NCBI RefSeq assembly: GCF_018860855.1
Contig: NZ_JAHKQE010000047.1
Span: forward strand, 1 to 64,000
Direction: 5' to 3'
From: Amphritea atlantica
GTDB lineage: Bacteria > Pseudomonadota > Gammaproteobacteria > Pseudomonadales > Balneatricaceae
Length of the DNA stretch: 64,000 nucleotides
Below, piece after piece: positions 38,145-51,475 of the stretch. The notes under the pieces are model-generated. The model made no database searches and was not told the DNA's origin. It saw only the letters and a list, made by a program, of their open reading frames with translations. Within the stretch, counting starts at the first letter, position 1. Every line of letters starts with the position of its first letter. The position numbers and the translations under genes are program-made.

Positions 38145-38660
38145 TTAAGGGGTCAGGGTCGTCGGTTTTACATGGGTATAGAGGCGCAGAATTTGATTAG
38201 CCAGCTGACGGTCCATTTCGGTGTACAGTTGCGCTTCTTGCGCGTTACTGGCGGTCTCGGCATCTGTATCGTAATCATAGGTGCGTTCGGCTTCGATATC
38301 ACGCTCTAAGACAATCTCTCCCTGTGGATCTCTAACGATAAAGTTCACTTTAGTGGTGAGTTCGTATTCATCAATATCGGCATCGGCTCCCAAGGTTGCT
38401 TCACGTCGACTACGCTTCTCTGAGACGATGGTTAACAAATAACCTGCGCCCTGATTGACGCTGACGCCGTTGGCTTCCAGTTGTCGACGAAGAATAGGCG
38501 CCAGTTGGCTACGGGAGCGTTCTGGCGTTTTCAGCGTTAGCTGCCGTAGTGGCTCGGCTATATCTGCGCTGCCACGTAGGTGAAACCCACAGGCTGACAG
38601 CAGCAGACAACAAGCAATAAAGAATACGGTAGCCGATAGCCGGCTTTGGCAGCTTGTCAT
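38145..38660 (-). CDS. lptE: LPS-assembly lipoprotein LptE
   Basis: A 171-residue outer-membrane lipoprotein that plugs the LptD barrel and helps deliver lipopolysaccharide to the surface. The lipobox LLSAC puts the acylated residue at Cys24, followed by GFHLRG, the family signature. It lies 10 bp after leuS, as in most gammaproteobacteria. Confidence 0.96.
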   Translation of the reverse strand: MTSCQSRLSATVFFIACCLLLSACGFHLRGSADIAEPLRQLTLKTPERSRSQLAPILRRQLEANGVSVNQGAGYLLTIVSEKRSRREATLGADADIDEYELTTKVNFIVRDPQGEIVLERDIEAERTYDYDTDAETASNAQEAQLYTEMDRQLANQILRLYTHVKPTTLTP

Positions 38661-38670
38661 GTTTATTTCC

Positions 38671-41301
<2,631 letters not shown>

Positions 41302-41384
41302 TCAAAGGATAGTTTCAAGTGTGTTGCATAGGATACAATATATGTAATGCTACATATAGTTTTAAGTCGGCTTTGGAGAGTGAT

Positions 41385-41927
41385 ATGAGTAACAAGGGAA
41401 GTAAAGAAAGTCGTGGTAAAGATCGTAGCGCGCAATATGATCGGGTATTAAACCGTTTACGTCAGGATTTAGAATCTGCAGAACATTGGTCATGGAGTTA
41501 CTTGCAGGAGAAAATCGAAGAGGCTGTCGAGTTAGAGTTAGCCGCTGAAGATATGACCCGTGACGAGATGGACCTACTAAGCGCCTACCTCAAACGCGAT
41601 TTAAAACAGCTGGGTTATTACGCCCATGAAACTGGAGAGGGGATTGCCGCTTGGTTGAATTTTGATCTTGATTATCTTGAGCAAACCATCGCCACTCAGT
41701 TGATGGATTTAGCCGATAAAACGCGAATCGGTATCACCGAATTACAGCAGCGTTTAGCCGAAGGGGATGATCAGTATACTGCTGGTGAGATTGCCGCCCC
41801 AGGAACGTTCACCTGTGTTGCGTGTGGTGAATCCGTCGTGCATACCAGTACGAGTCGTTTGGAAGCCTGCCCTAAGTGTGGCTCAGAGGTCTTTACGCGC
41901 CAGTCTGCTCCGTGGGGCAGTGAATAA
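41385..41927 (+). CDS. ybeL: Zinc-ribbon protein of the YbeL (DUF1451) family
   Basis: A 180-residue soluble protein. A helical N-terminal part precedes a C-terminal zinc ribbon with two cysteine pairs (CVAC and CPKC). GGAG six bases before ATG 41385 favours this start over one 66 bases upstream. Function unknown. Its last 45 bases overlap the end of lnt on the opposite strand. Confidence 0.88.
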   Translation: MSNKGSKESRGKDRSAQYDRVLNRLRQDLESAEHWSWSYLQEKIEEAVELELAAEDMTRDEMDLLSAYLKRDLKQLGYYAHETGEGIAAWLNFDLDYLEQTIATQLMDLADKTRIGITELQQRLAEGDDQYTAGEIAAPGTFTCVACGESVVHTSTSRLEACPKCGSEVFTRQSAPWGSE

Positions 41928-43403
41928 TCCGAATAGTAATAACAAGCCGATAACAATCTGTAACGGCTTAATGCCCCACTCCTGATAGGGAGTGTGGCCC
42001 TGCATACGGCGAACCTCGCCGATCATAACCGCTTGCTCATAGGGCGGTATGGTTGTGTCGATCTTACCCTCGGGGGAGATTAACGCACTAATACCGTTAT
42101 TGGTTGAGCGAATCACCCAGCGGCCGTTTTCTAATGCTCTCATACGGGCGATCTGCAGATGTTGTGCTGGGGCACTTGAGTGGCCAAACCAGGTATCATT
42201 GCTGACGGTGAGTAATAGGTCACTTTGTAAACTCTGTTCTCTCACCAATTCTGGATAGGCAATTTCATAACAGATAAAGGGCGCGATCTGAGTGCCAGCG
42301 GCTTCTAACAGCGGCTGATTCGAGGCTCCAAGGCTGAACTCCGACATAGGTAGGTCGAAGAAGTCGATAATGCCGCGCAACTGGTTTTCCAGTGGTACAT
42401 ATTCACCAAACGGCACTAAGCGCTGCTTATCGTAGCTGCCGCTACCGCCAGCAAACAGTGTGAGGCTATTGGTGTAGCGTCGGCCTTTCGGTGCTTCTGG
42501 GTCACGATAGATCGAGGGGATGCCGCTGATGAGTGCGGTATCGTTGTTTTCTAAATAGCTTATGAGTGGGCTGAGCATCGTTTTAGCCGTGCGATAAAAG
42601 CTGGGGATCGCTGTTTCTGGCCAGACTAATAGATCAACCTTATCGCTGTCCTGACTGAGATCGACATAGGTTTGTAAAATCGTTTCCAGTTCACTCGGAC
42701 GCCATTTAAGTTGTTGTGGAATATCGGCTTGTACCACCATTACTTTGAGCGGTTCGCCGACGGGGGTGGTCCAACGAGTAGGGATCTGGTTCTGTTCTAT
42801 CGCAATCCAAGGCAACCCAAGCACCATTAAAATAGTCGCGGCTTGTAAGGGCTGTTTAAGACGTTTAATGAGGGTGATTAGTAGCGTGGCGGTTAAAACA
42901 ACATAGAGGCTAAGCAGCCATACACCGCCTAGTGGTGCAAATACCGCCAGTGGTGTATCGATGAGGCCATAGCCAAGATAAAGCCAAGGGAACCCGGTGA
43001 ATAACCAGCTACGCAGCCATTCAAATAGTATCCATAAGGCGCAGAAACCAATGAGGTTGCGAAAGAGTCGGGTATAAAGCCATATCTGTATGGCGAATAA
43101 GATAGCCAGTGCGGCGACAAACAGAGCCGTCATCGAACCTGCTAAGAGTGTCGATGCGTTGCCATACTCATGAATACTGACAAACACCCAAGACACACCA
43201 CTGCCGAAGAAGCCTAAACCGTAGCACCAGCCGAGCCAGCCGCCCACGCGGGGTGAGCAGTTATGTAGCAGTGTAAACAATAAGGCGACAGACACACCTC
43301 CCAGATACCAGTAGTCAAATGGTGCTAGCGATAGCGGGGCAAGCGCGCCTGCTATAGTGCTTAGCAATACTCGCCAGAATATCAAAGAGGTATGGTTAGT
43401 CAT
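41883..43403 (-). CDS. lnt: Apolipoprotein N-acyltransferase
   Basis: A 506-residue inner-membrane enzyme adding the third acyl chain to lipoproteins. About six membrane segments precede a periplasmic nitrilase-like domain. The catalytic triad is Glu in PETAIPS, Lys in YDKQRLVPFGEY and Cys in FICYEIAYP. Its start shares one base with the ybeX stop (TAATG), so the two are coupled. Confidence 0.97.
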   Translation of the reverse strand: MTNHTSLIFWRVLLSTIAGALAPLSLAPFDYWYLGGVSVALLFTLLHNCSPRVGGWLGWCYGLGFFGSGVSWVFVSIHEYGNASTLLAGSMTALFVAALAILFAIQIWLYTRLFRNLIGFCALWILFEWLRSWLFTGFPWLYLGYGLIDTPLAVFAPLGGVWLLSLYVVLTATLLITLIKRLKQPLQAATILMVLGLPWIAIEQNQIPTRWTTPVGEPLKVMVVQADIPQQLKWRPSELETILQTYVDLSQDSDKVDLLVWPETAIPSFYRTAKTMLSPLISYLENNDTALISGIPSIYRDPEAPKGRRYTNSLTLFAGGSGSYDKQRLVPFGEYVPLENQLRGIIDFFDLPMSEFSLGASNQPLLEAAGTQIAPFICYEIAYPELVREQSLQSDLLLTVSNDTWFGHSSAPAQHLQIARMRALENGRWVIRSTNNGISALISPEGKIDTTIPPYEQAVMIGEVRRMQGHTPYQEWGIKPLQIVIGLLLLFGLFTAPRSRLARKDL

Positions 43404-44260
43404 TATTGTTTGACCGATTCTGACCGAATTACCTGAAGCAGGCGGATTCGACGGTTGTCTGCGCTTAGAATCTTAAAGGTAAAAGCATCGATTTCAACGC
43501 TCTCATCTTTGCGGGGCAGGTGACCAAATTTTTGCGTGACTAGGCCGCCGATGGTGTCAAAGTCGTCATCTGGCATACCGATATCGAAAAATTCGTTAAA
43601 GTCTTCGATGGGAGTCAGGGCTTTAACGATATAGCCGTTATCATCAAAGGGCTTGATATTGCCGTCATCATCTTCGACATCGTGTTCATCTTCAATCTGC
43701 CCGACAATCTGCTCAAGCACATCTTCGATAGTAATGACCCCAGAAACGCCGGCGTATTCGTCGACCACAATGGCCATATGAGTACGGGTCGCACGAAACT
43801 CTTTGAGTAGCACGTTAAGGCGTTTGCTCTCAGGAATAAAGGTCGCTTTACGCACATATTGACGAATATCGAAGTTTTCCAGATGGTTTTCATCGAGAAT
43901 GAGTGGCAATAGGTCTTTCACCAACAATAGTCCGAGAATATCATCGGGGTTTTCGCCAATCACGGGAAAACGGGAGTGAGCCGAAGAGATGATAATAGGT
44001 AGAAACTCTTTCGGGGTTTGGTCGGCTTCGACCACAATCATCTGCGAACGGGGGATCATAACATCACGCACTTGCTGATCAGCAACTTGCATGGCGCCTT
44101 CAATGATGCTGAAGGCTTCTTGATCTAGAACGTTTTCATCGGTGGCGTCCTTTAGGTCGGCCAACAGGTCTTCTCGGGTTTTCGGCTCGTCAGAAAAAAT
44201 CTGGGAGAGCTTGCCCAGCCAGGATTTATGCTGGCTATGTCCCGATCGCTCTTCGCTCAT
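43403..44260 (-). CDS. ybeX: CorC/YbeX-family CBS-domain protein
   Basis: A 285-residue cytoplasmic protein with two CBS domains (about 65-190) and a C-terminal CorC_HlyC domain (about 205-280). It is linked to magnesium/cobalt efflux and, with its neighbours, to ribosome maintenance. VMIPRSQMI and VVDEYAGVSG are family motifs. Downstream of ybeY in the ybeZ-ybeY-ybeX-lnt operon. Confidence 0.94.
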   Translation of the reverse strand: MSEERSGHSQHKSWLGKLSQIFSDEPKTREDLLADLKDATDENVLDQEAFSIIEGAMQVADQQVRDVMIPRSQMIVVEADQTPKEFLPIIISSAHSRFPVIGENPDDILGLLLVKDLLPLILDENHLENFDIRQYVRKATFIPESKRLNVLLKEFRATRTHMAIVVDEYAGVSGVITIEDVLEQIVGQIEDEHDVEDDDGNIKPFDDNGYIVKALTPIEDFNEFFDIGMPDDDFDTIGGLVTQKFGHLPRKDESVEIDAFTFKILSADNRRIRLLQVIRSESVKQ

Positions 44261-44288
44261 GTGGTGCTCCGTGTGTTAGGTGTCAGGC

Positions 44289-44747
44289 TTATTCAGAAAC
44301 TAAATAAGGGTCAGGTATCTCTAAACTGGCAAGAATGTCCCGCTCAAGCTGTTCCATCTCTTCCGCTTCATCGTTATTTATATGGTCGAATCCAAGCAGA
44401 TGCAAGACTCCATGCACAACCATATGACACCAATGATTTAAAAGTGGCTTATTTTGCTGTTCCGCCTCGCGGGCAACCACCTCGGCGCAGATGACCAGAT
44501 CACCCAGTAGGTCGAGCTCTATGCCCTCTGGCATCTCGAATGGGAAGGATAGCACATTGGTGGAGCTGTCTTTGCCACGGTACTGATGGTTCAGTGCTTG
44601 GCTCTCCTCAGCGTCGACGATACGGATCGATAGTTCAGCATCCTCTAGCCGGCCCTTCAAGGCAGCGCTAACCCATTCCGTGAGCTGCGCTTCGCTGGGT
44701 AGGTTCTCATCCGCTATTTGGCATTGGCGGTCAACATAGTAAGTCAT
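44289..44747 (-). CDS. ybeY: Endoribonuclease YbeY
   Basis: A 152-residue metalloprotein of 16S rRNA 3'-end maturation and ribosome quality control. The zinc motif [11 protein letters not shown] is complete and [14 protein letters not shown] is the family signature. It shares one base with the end of ybeZ. Confidence 0.96.
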   Translation of the reverse strand: MTYYVDRQCQIADENLPSEAQLTEWVSAALKGRLEDAELSIRIVDAEESQALNHQYRGKDSSTNVLSFPFEMPEGIELDLLGDLVICAEVVAREAEQQNKPLLNHWCHMVVHGVLHLLGFDHINNDEAEEMEQLERDILASLEIPDPYLVSE

Positions 44748-45757
44748 TAGTGTCCCTGCTGATTGCCCGACTGAGCGTCGTGATGTTGTTCATAGTGATC
44801 ATAGGCCTCAACGATATGTCCGACCAGTGGATGGCGCACCACGTCTTTAGCGGTAAAGCGGGTAAAGCCGATGCCTTTGACGTCTTTGAGGACTTCACTG
44901 GCATGAATCAGGCCGGAGCGGACACCCTTAGGTAAATCGATCTGGGTGGTGTCACCGGTAATTACCGCGGTTGAACCAAAGCCGATCCGGGTGAGAAACA
45001 TCTTCATCTGTTCCCGGGTGGTGTTTTGGCTTTCATCGAGGATAACAAACGAGCCATTGAGGGTGCGACCGCGCATATAGGCCAGTGGTGCCACTTCGAT
45101 AATATTGCGCTCAATCAGCTTACTAACCCGTTCGATACCCAGCATCTCATAGAGGGCGTCGTAGAGTGGGCGTAGATAAGGGTCAACTTTTTGACTTAAA
45201 TCGCCGGGTAGAAAACCTAGCTTCTCACCTGCTTCAACCGCAGGGCGCACCAGTAAGATGCGACTGACCTCTTCACGCTCCAAAGCTTCACAGGCACAGG
45301 CCACAGCAAGGTAGGTTTTGCCGGTGCCGGCAGGGCCTATACCGAAATTAATATCATGGGTCAGTATTGTACGCACATAGGTTTGTTGATTCGGCCCACG
45401 GGGACGAATCAGCGTTTTGCGGGTTTGAATGGCGATATCGGCCTGATACACCGGTGCAGTAGCTTCACCGCCGGAGAGCTGTTCGACACCGGATTGTTGC
45501 AGTAGTAGGTGGATCTGATCTGGGGTTATCTCTTCGCCCTGCTGCGCATCTTCATACAGTTGTTCGAGCATTTTGGCCCCAGCTCGCACGACATTGGATT
45601 TGCCCGCTAGTTTAAAATGGTTGCCTCGGTTGCTGATCTCGATACCAAGCCTTTGCTCTATTAGACGCAGATGTTCATCGAGCTGACCACAAAGGTTAGC
45701 GAGTGATTGGGTATTATTCGGCTCGAGGGTGAGCTGAATGGTTTGCGCTGTATTCAA
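44747..45757 (-). CDS. ybeZ: PhoH-like ATPase YbeZ
   Basis: A 336-residue ATPase, partner of YbeY. Walker A is GPAGTGKT, Walker B ends in LDESQN. The N-terminal 100 residues hold a small KH-like region. It lacks the PIN ribonuclease domain of PhoH2. It begins 75 bp after miaB on the same strand. Confidence 0.95.
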   Translation of the reverse strand: MNTAQTIQLTLEPNNTQSLANLCGQLDEHLRLIEQRLGIEISNRGNHFKLAGKSNVVRAGAKMLEQLYEDAQQGEEITPDQIHLLLQQSGVEQLSGGEATAPVYQADIAIQTRKTLIRPRGPNQQTYVRTILTHDINFGIGPAGTGKTYLAVACACEALEREEVSRILLVRPAVEAGEKLGFLPGDLSQKVDPYLRPLYDALYEMLGIERVSKLIERNIIEVAPLAYMRGRTLNGSFVILDESQNTTREQMKMFLTRIGFGSTAVITGDTTQIDLPKGVRSGLIHASEVLKDVKGIGFTRFTAKDVVRHPLVGHIVEAYDHYEQHHDAQSGNQQGH

Positions 45758-45832
45758 GAATGCATCCTTAAGATAACGAATCTATTTAAAGTAGCGATTA
45801 GGTCGGCCGAATGAGAGGCGAACCAGCATCGC

Positions 45833-47191
45833 TTATTGCAGTGTACCGTCCAGTTCAGAACCGACCAACTCACCCAGTAATGAATTGGTGTAAACCTCGG
45901 CGATGCGCACATCCGCAAAGTGACCGATCTGATCTGGGTTTTCACAGCGGAAATTAACCACTCGGTTATTTTCGGTACGCCCTTGCAGCATGCCTGGGTC
46001 TTTGCGGGAATAATCGGTAACCAGAATACGCTGTACTGTATCGACCATGCGCCGGCTAATCTGCAATGCTTGCTGGGTGATACGGTTCTGCAGAATATTG
46101 AGCCGCTGCTTCTTAGTCTCTTCCGATACATCATCGGGCAGATCGGCGGCGGGTGTGCCGGGGCGGCGGCTATAAATGAAACTATAGGAGTTGTCGAAGC
46201 CGATCTCTGCAATCAAGTTCATGGTGGCTTCAAAGTCAGCTTCAGTCTCGCCAGGGAAGCCAATTATAAAGTCTGATGACAGAGTGATATCGGGGCGGGC
46301 GGCGCGAATTTTACGAATCAATGATTTGTATTCCAGCGCCATGTGGCCCCGCTTCATCGCCATCAAAATACGATCCGAACCACTTTGTACGGGTAGGTGC
46401 AGGAAGCTCACCAGTTCTGGTACGTCGCGGTAAACTTCGACTAAGCTATCGCTAAATTCAACCGGATGCGAGGTGGTGAAGCGGATACGATCGATACCAT
46501 CGATGCCAGCGATACAACGAATCAGCTCGGCGAGATCGGCGCTATCACCGTCATGGGTGTTGCCGCGGTAGGCATTAACGTTCTGGCCTAGCAGGTGGAT
46601 TTCGCGAACGCCCTGTTCTGAGAGTTCAACCGCTTCGGCGATAATATCATCCATTGGCCGGCTGACTTCTTCACCACGGGTGTAGGGCACAACGCAGAAA
46701 GTGCAGTATTTGCTGCAGCCTTCCATAATGGAAACGAATGCTTCGGCACCTTCAACCCGTGGGGCGGGGAGGTGGTCGAATTTTTCGATTTCAGGGAAAC
46801 TGATATCAACGATACCTTTCTTATGGGTGCCGGCATTGGTGATATCGATCATCTCAGGCAGACGGTGCAGGGTTTGTGGCCCAAAGATCATGTCCACATA
46901 GGGCGCACGTTTAAGAATGGCTTCACCTTCTTGCGAGGCGACACAGCCACCGACACCGATCTTTAGATCGGGGTTCTTAGCTTTCAGTTTGCGCCAACGG
47001 CCCAGCTGGTGAAATACTTTTTCTTGAGCTTTTTCCCGAATCGAACAGGTGTTCAGTAGCAGCACGTCGGCTTCTGCCTGATTGTCGGTTAGCTCCAGTT
47101 CATGGCTTTCTCCCAGTAGATCAGCCATACGAGATGAATCATATTCGTTCATCTGGCAACCGTGGGTTTTAATAAATAACTTTTTGGCCAT
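45833..47191 (-). CDS. miaB: tRNA-2-methylthio-N6-dimethylallyladenosine synthase
   Basis: A 452-residue radical-SAM methylthiotransferase acting on A37 of tRNAs that read UNN codons. The N-terminal cluster cysteines are in [16 protein letters not shown] and GGCVAS; the radical-SAM set is [10 protein letters not shown]-terminal TRAM domain binds tRNA. It heads the miaB-ybeZ-ybeY-ybeX-lnt run. Confidence 0.98.
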   Translation of the reverse strand: MAKKLFIKTHGCQMNEYDSSRMADLLGESHELELTDNQAEADVLLLNTCSIREKAQEKVFHQLGRWRKLKAKNPDLKIGVGGCVASQEGEAILKRAPYVDMIFGPQTLHRLPEMIDITNAGTHKKGIVDISFPEIEKFDHLPAPRVEGAEAFVSIMEGCSKYCTFCVVPYTRGEEVSRPMDDIIAEAVELSEQGVREIHLLGQNVNAYRGNTHDGDSADLAELIRCIAGIDGIDRIRFTTSHPVEFSDSLVEVYRDVPELVSFLHLPVQSGSDRILMAMKRGHMALEYKSLIRKIRAARPDITLSSDFIIGFPGETEADFEATMNLIAEIGFDNSYSFIYSRRPGTPAADLPDDVSEETKKQRLNILQNRITQQALQISRRMVDTVQRILVTDYSRKDPGMLQGRTENNRVVNFRCENPDQIGHFADVRIAEVYTNSLLGELVGSELDGTLQ

Positions 47192-47351
47192 GACACACCT
47201 GCTCTACCGCTTGGAGAAATGAAAAGGGCAGGAATTATACTTTATGGCAACTCAACTGCATAGTTTTTAACCGCTGCTGCTGACCACTTGTAATCAGATA
47301 AAGCGCCCCCATAATAACCGCAGTTAACCTTTTTGTTGAGTATGATGAACT

Positions 47352-47669
47352 ATGGCAAGTGACCCGATCTACCGGATAAAATTTCTAAATCAGAACGAGA
47401 TCTATGAGATCTATGCGCAGAACGTCTATCAAAGTGATCTTTGGGGCTTTCTTGAGATAGAAAATATCGTCTTTGGTAGTCAGAGTTCAATGGTTGTCGA
47501 CCCCGCTGAAGAGAAGTTAAAAAAGCAGTTTGAAGATGTCGAACGCAGTTATATTCCGATGCAAGCGGTTATTCGTATCGACGAGGTCAAGCATCAAGGC
47601 CCAGCAAAAATTACTGAAGTAAAAGGCACCGTGACACCTTTTCCGGTAATGCCTCCTAGAAATCCATAA
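47352..47669 (+). CDS. DUF1820 family protein
   Basis: A 105-residue soluble protein of unknown function, divergent from miaB. The opening YRIKFLNQNEIYEIYA and the middle GFLEIENIVFG match the DUF1820 family, which regularly lies beside miaB in Pseudomonas-like genomes. No catalytic motif is visible; a small beta-barrel with an RNA or regulatory role is possible. Confidence 0.85.
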   Translation: MASDPIYRIKFLNQNEIYEIYAQNVYQSDLWGFLEIENIVFGSQSSMVVDPAEEKLKKQFEDVERSYIPMQAVIRIDEVKHQGPAKITEVKGTVTPFPVMPPRNP

Positions 47670-48073
47670 AAAATCGAGCCAAGAGCGGCAACATAATATC
47701 TGTGTTGACGCTTCATGCGGCTGTCCATCTCTAGCCTAAAATATTGTGTCCTGACCTCGCCGATAGCGGCTTTCTAAGATTTTCTGCGCTTTTCCCAATC
47801 TACTCAATTGCTTTATGACATGCGGCTGTTTTTTTGGCGGTGCTAAATATCAACTGCCTTAGTCGATAGGGCTGGCGTTTTCTTGATAATTCTGATCAGT
47901 GAATGGGGTTAGTGAGTTAAACTCAAGAAATCTAATTGGCTATTTAAAGGTTCCGCAATAGAAAGTTATTTTGCACGTTAGCTTGTTTTAGCCCAATATC
48001 AATGCGAAGTTGAGTTTTACTTAGCGTATATAGTTTTACTACGCCCAGCATTTATAGAGAACGCCGTTTAAAT
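47670..48073. other. Gene-free region before the MASE1 gene
   Basis: About 400 AT-rich bases with no convincing frame. It should contain the promoter of the c-di-GMP gene. No strong hairpin or riboswitch is recognised; a small RNA cannot be excluded. Confidence 0.4.
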
Positions 48074-51000
48074 ATGTCATCACAGCTAACTTCTTCAATG
48101 AGACTATTCGATCGTTTTACGGATCTATTTTGTACCCATGTTCTGCCGGGTATGGCTTATTTGTTGCTGGCATATCTATCAGAAGGCTTGTTATCGATTC
48201 CACCTAGTGATGCCTCAGCGGTATGGCCTGCGGCCGGCGTATCGATCACGGCTATCTTGTTGCGGGGTTATCGAGCCTGTTTCGGCTTATTTGTCGCTTT
48301 TATGATTTTTTATGCCAGCAGTTGGCTAGATATCAGTAGTATCGAGGCATTGTTACGGTCGTTGATGTTGATGTTCCTGCTTAGTGGCGCGGCTTTATTA
48401 GAAGCGGCAGGCGCCGTATGGCTGGTTTACCGTTTATTAGGCGGTTTTCCGAACCTGATAGATGATAAACAGATCGCCTTTTTTCTACTGATTATCGGTC
48501 CGCTGGCATCGGTGCTTTCCAGTTTTATGGCTAATATGACTTTACTGCTGTTTGGTGTTGTCGATAGTGAACAGTTTTTTGTTGGCTGGCTCACTTGGTT
48601 TATTGGCGATAGCATTGGCGCCATTGTTGTGGCACCGGTTTTACTTGCGCTTTTTGCGCGCCAGCAGAGTTCGTTGTATTCACGCAAGCTGGCAGTCGTG
48701 TTACCGATGATTGGGTTGCTGATTGTTATTGCGGTTTTGTTTTTAATTACTAAAAATTACGAACTGGAAGAACGTCGCTTAAAGTTTACTCAACAGGCAG
48801 AGCAACTGCATTCAAATATAGAAGGGCGGCTGGAAGCGGGCCGTGAAGTGCTTTTCTCGTTGCAGAGTCTTTTTTTAAGCAGCGACCATATTGATAAAGA
48901 AGATTTCTCTAATTTTACGGTGCATATCTTGCAGCGTTATCCTGAATTACAGGCTCTGGAGTGGACGCCTCGTATATCTAGCGCTAATCGATCGGTGTAC
49001 GAAAGGTCTCAAGGTTTTCCTGAGCGTATAGTGGAAAAAAATGGAAATGACGCTTTAGTTGTCGCAGGTGAAAGAGACTTTTATTACCCCATCAGCTATA
49101 TCGAACCCTTTTTTGAAAATAAGCGGGCATTTGGTTTCGATATAGCGAGCAACCCTATTGCACTTGTGGCGGTGGAAAAAGCACGACAGCTTAATGTGCC
49201 TATTGCGACAGCTCCCTTCAAGCTGGTTCAGGAGTCTGGTGCGCAATGGGGAATCGTTGAGTACCTGCATGTTAGTCATGCGGGTATTGATGGTGTCTCT
49301 GACGAAGGTGTTGTTGCAACGGTTTATCGGATAGCTGATTTTATCGATTCGGTGTTAAACGAACGGGTTAATCAGGCGAACCAGATAAAGCTAGAACTGT
49401 TTGATATTACCGATAGTCAGGTACAGATCTATCCCACGGAGGTGTCGCCGCCGGTTGCAGCAGAGCAGCTTGTTTGGAACCGAGAATACCTGATGGGAGA
49501 ACGGGTCTATCTGTTCAAATACAGTGCTAAGCCTGAGTTTTTATACCACTTTTCCCAGTGGAGCAGTTGGATTATTCTTATTGGGGGGATGTTATTTACC
49601 GCGTTGGTTGGGGGCTGGCTACTTTCCCTAACCGGCAGCACTTTACGCATTAGTCAGCTGGTCAAAGAACGAACCGCTTTATTGCAATATGAAGTCGAAG
49701 AGCGTCGGCGAGCCGAGCAGGAGTTGATGAAAGTTTCAAAGGCGGTAGAGTTCAGTCCTAATATGGTCTTGATTACACGGCCTGACGGTGAGATTGAGTA
49801 TTCCAGTCCGCGATTTACCGAAGAGACCGGCTTCACGCTTGAGGATGTTGTCGGTCAAAATATCAATATGCTCCACTTCGATCAACCGGGGGAAACTTCA
49901 TACCGAGAACTTTGGCCGAAACTGGCCGAGCAGCCCAATTGGGGAGGTATTCTGGGTAATCGGCGGAAGTCGAATGTCCTTTTCTGGGCACAGGTAAATA
50001 TCGCTCCTATCTATGATTTTATGGGCAAACTGACCAATTATGTCGTGACGTTGTTGGATGTTACCGAGAATCGTCTGATTTCAGAGCAGATGAGTTACCA
50101 TGCCAGCCACGATCAGTTGACTGGCCTGATCAATCGGCGAGAGTTTGAGATGCGCTTGCAGTCGATGTTTCAGCATCAGCGCTCTCCTAGTTGTGAACAT
50201 GCTTTCTGCTTTTTAGATCTAGACCAGTTCAAAGTGGTCAATGATACCTGTGGGCATGTGGCGGGTGATGAGCTGCTGCGACAGATCGCCTCGATATTAC
50301 AAAGCCATGTGCGCGCCAATGACACCCTTGCGCGATTAGGGGGTGATGAGTTCGGGATTCTGTTGCAAAACTGCTCGCTAGAAAAAGCACACACGGTGGC
50401 TGAGAGCTTACGAGATGCGATCGCGGAGTTTAAATTTTGCTGGGAGCAGCAGTCGTTTAATATTGGCGTCAGCGTTGGGGTTGTTGCGATCACAGAACAC
50501 TCGGCTAATTTAACTGAAGTCATGAAGCAGGCTGATTCCGCCTGCTATACCGCTAAGGATGCTGGGCGTAACCGAGTCCACCTTTACACTGTAGGCAATG
50601 AGATGTTGGCTCAGCGGGAAGGTGAGATGCATTGGGTTTCTGAAATTAATGCGGCCCTTGAAGAGAATCGCTTTACGCTCTATGGCCAACTGATTGTGCC
50701 ATTGCAAAACAAACACCTTAAGCCCGATATCGAAATTCTGCTTAGAATGAAAGATCGAGACGGTCATATTATTCCGCCCGGTGCGTTTCTGCCCGCAGCC
50801 GAGCGATATCAGTTAGCAGGCCGGATCGATGAGTGGGTCGTGAGTCATGCGTTTGCTTGGTTGAATCGGAACTTTACTCAGTTCAGCCAATATTTTGGTT
50901 GCTGTGCGATTAATCTATCCGGTAGCAGCTTAGGGGATCAGCGTATTAAAGAGGCTATTATTGGTCATTTGGAAAGCTCGACACTGCTGCCCTACAAAGT

Positions 51001-51403
51001 AAAGTTTGAAATCACGGAAACCGCTGCGATTGCAAATCTACTGGAAGCGCAGCGGTTTATTAATGCGCTGAAGGCTTATGGCTGTCAGTTTTCATTAGAT
51101 GATTTTGGTAGTGGGTTATCCTCTTTTGCTTATTTGAAAAACTTGCCTGTGGATAATTTGAAGATCGATGGCATGTTTGTGAAAGGCATTTTGGATGATG
51201 AACTGGATCAAGCGATGGTTAAATCGATCAACGATATTGGCCATGTGATGAATAAAACGACCATTGCCGAGTTTGTCGAAAATGATGAAATCTGTGACAT
51301 GTTGCGTGAGATCGGTGTCGATTATGGTCAGGGGTATGGCTTGGGTTATCCGGAACCTCTCGATAAGTTGTTACAGCAGGTTAGCGGTGAAGATGATCGT
51401 TAG
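48074..51403 (+). CDS. MASE1-CHASE-PAS-GGDEF-EAL cyclic-di-GMP protein
   Basis: An 1109-residue membrane signalling protein. A MASE1 membrane sensor (about 20-230), an extracytoplasmic CHASE ligand domain (about 240-480), a further helix (about 498-518), a short coiled coil and a PAS domain (about 550-665) precede the catalytic half. GGDEF (756-760) is canonical, with an inhibitory RxxD site at 747-750. The EAL domain has EIL (887-889) in place of EAL but keeps the catalytic Glu, FEITET, DDFGSG and GQGYGLG. It probably both makes and degrades c-di-GMP. Confidence 0.95.
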   Translation: MSSQLTSSMRLFDRFTDLFCTHVLPGMAYLLLAYLSEGLLSIPPSDASAVWPAAGVSITAILLRGYRACFGLFVAFMIFYASSWLDISSIEALLRSLMLMFLLSGAALLEAAGAVWLVYRLLGGFPNLIDDKQIAFFLLIIGPLASVLSSFMANMTLLLFGVVDSEQFFVGWLTWFIGDSIGAIVVAPVLLALFARQQSSLYSRKLAVVLPMIGLLIVIAVLFLITKNYELEERRLKFTQQAEQLHSNIEGRLEAGREVLFSLQSLFLSSDHIDKEDFSNFTVHILQRYPELQALEWTPRISSANRSVYERSQGFPERIVEKNGNDALVVAGERDFYYPISYIEPFFENKRAFGFDIASNPIALVAVEKARQLNVPIATAPFKLVQESGAQWGIVEYLHVSHAGIDGVSDEGVVATVYRIADFIDSVLNERVNQANQIKLELFDITDSQVQIYPTEVSPPVAAEQLVWNREYLMGERVYLFKYSAKPEFLYHFSQWSSWIILIGGMLFTALVGGWLLSLTGSTLRISQLVKERTALLQYEVEERRRAEQELMKVSKAVEFSPNMVLITRPDGEIEYSSPRFTEETGFTLEDVVGQNINMLHFDQPGETSYRELWPKLAEQPNWGGILGNRRKSNVLFWAQVNIAPIYDFMGKLTNYVVTLLDVTENRLISEQMSYHASHDQLTGLINRREFEMRLQSMFQHQRSPSCEHAFCFLDLDQFKVVNDTCGHVAGDELLRQIASILQSHVRANDTLARLGGDEFGILLQNCSLEKAHTVAESLRDAIAEFKFCWEQQSFNIGVSVGVVAITEHSANLTEVMKQADSACYTAKDAGRNRVHLYTVGNEMLAQREGEMHWVSEINAALEENRFTLYGQLIVPLQNKHLKPDIEILLRMKDRDGHIIPPGAFLPAAERYQLAGRIDEWVVSHAFAWLNRNFTQFSQYFGCCAINLSGSSLGDQRIKEAIIGHLESSTLLPYKVKFEITETAAIANLLEAQRFINALKAYGCQFSLDDFGSGLSSFAYLKNLPVDNLKIDGMFVKGILDDELDQAMVKSINDIGHVMNKTTIAEFVENDEICDMLREIGVDYGQGYGLGYPEPLDKLLQQVSGEDDR

Positions 51404-51475
51404 TGATCTGCTAACGTCATCTGCAGCGAGTGTTTAGGGTTAAATCAATAAACCTATGCGTGCTGTAACCGAAAC

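Noticed and set aside
45754-46212. 152-codon minus-strand frame overlapping the end of miaB
   Set aside because: Out-of-frame reading of miaB on the same strand, without recognisable motifs.
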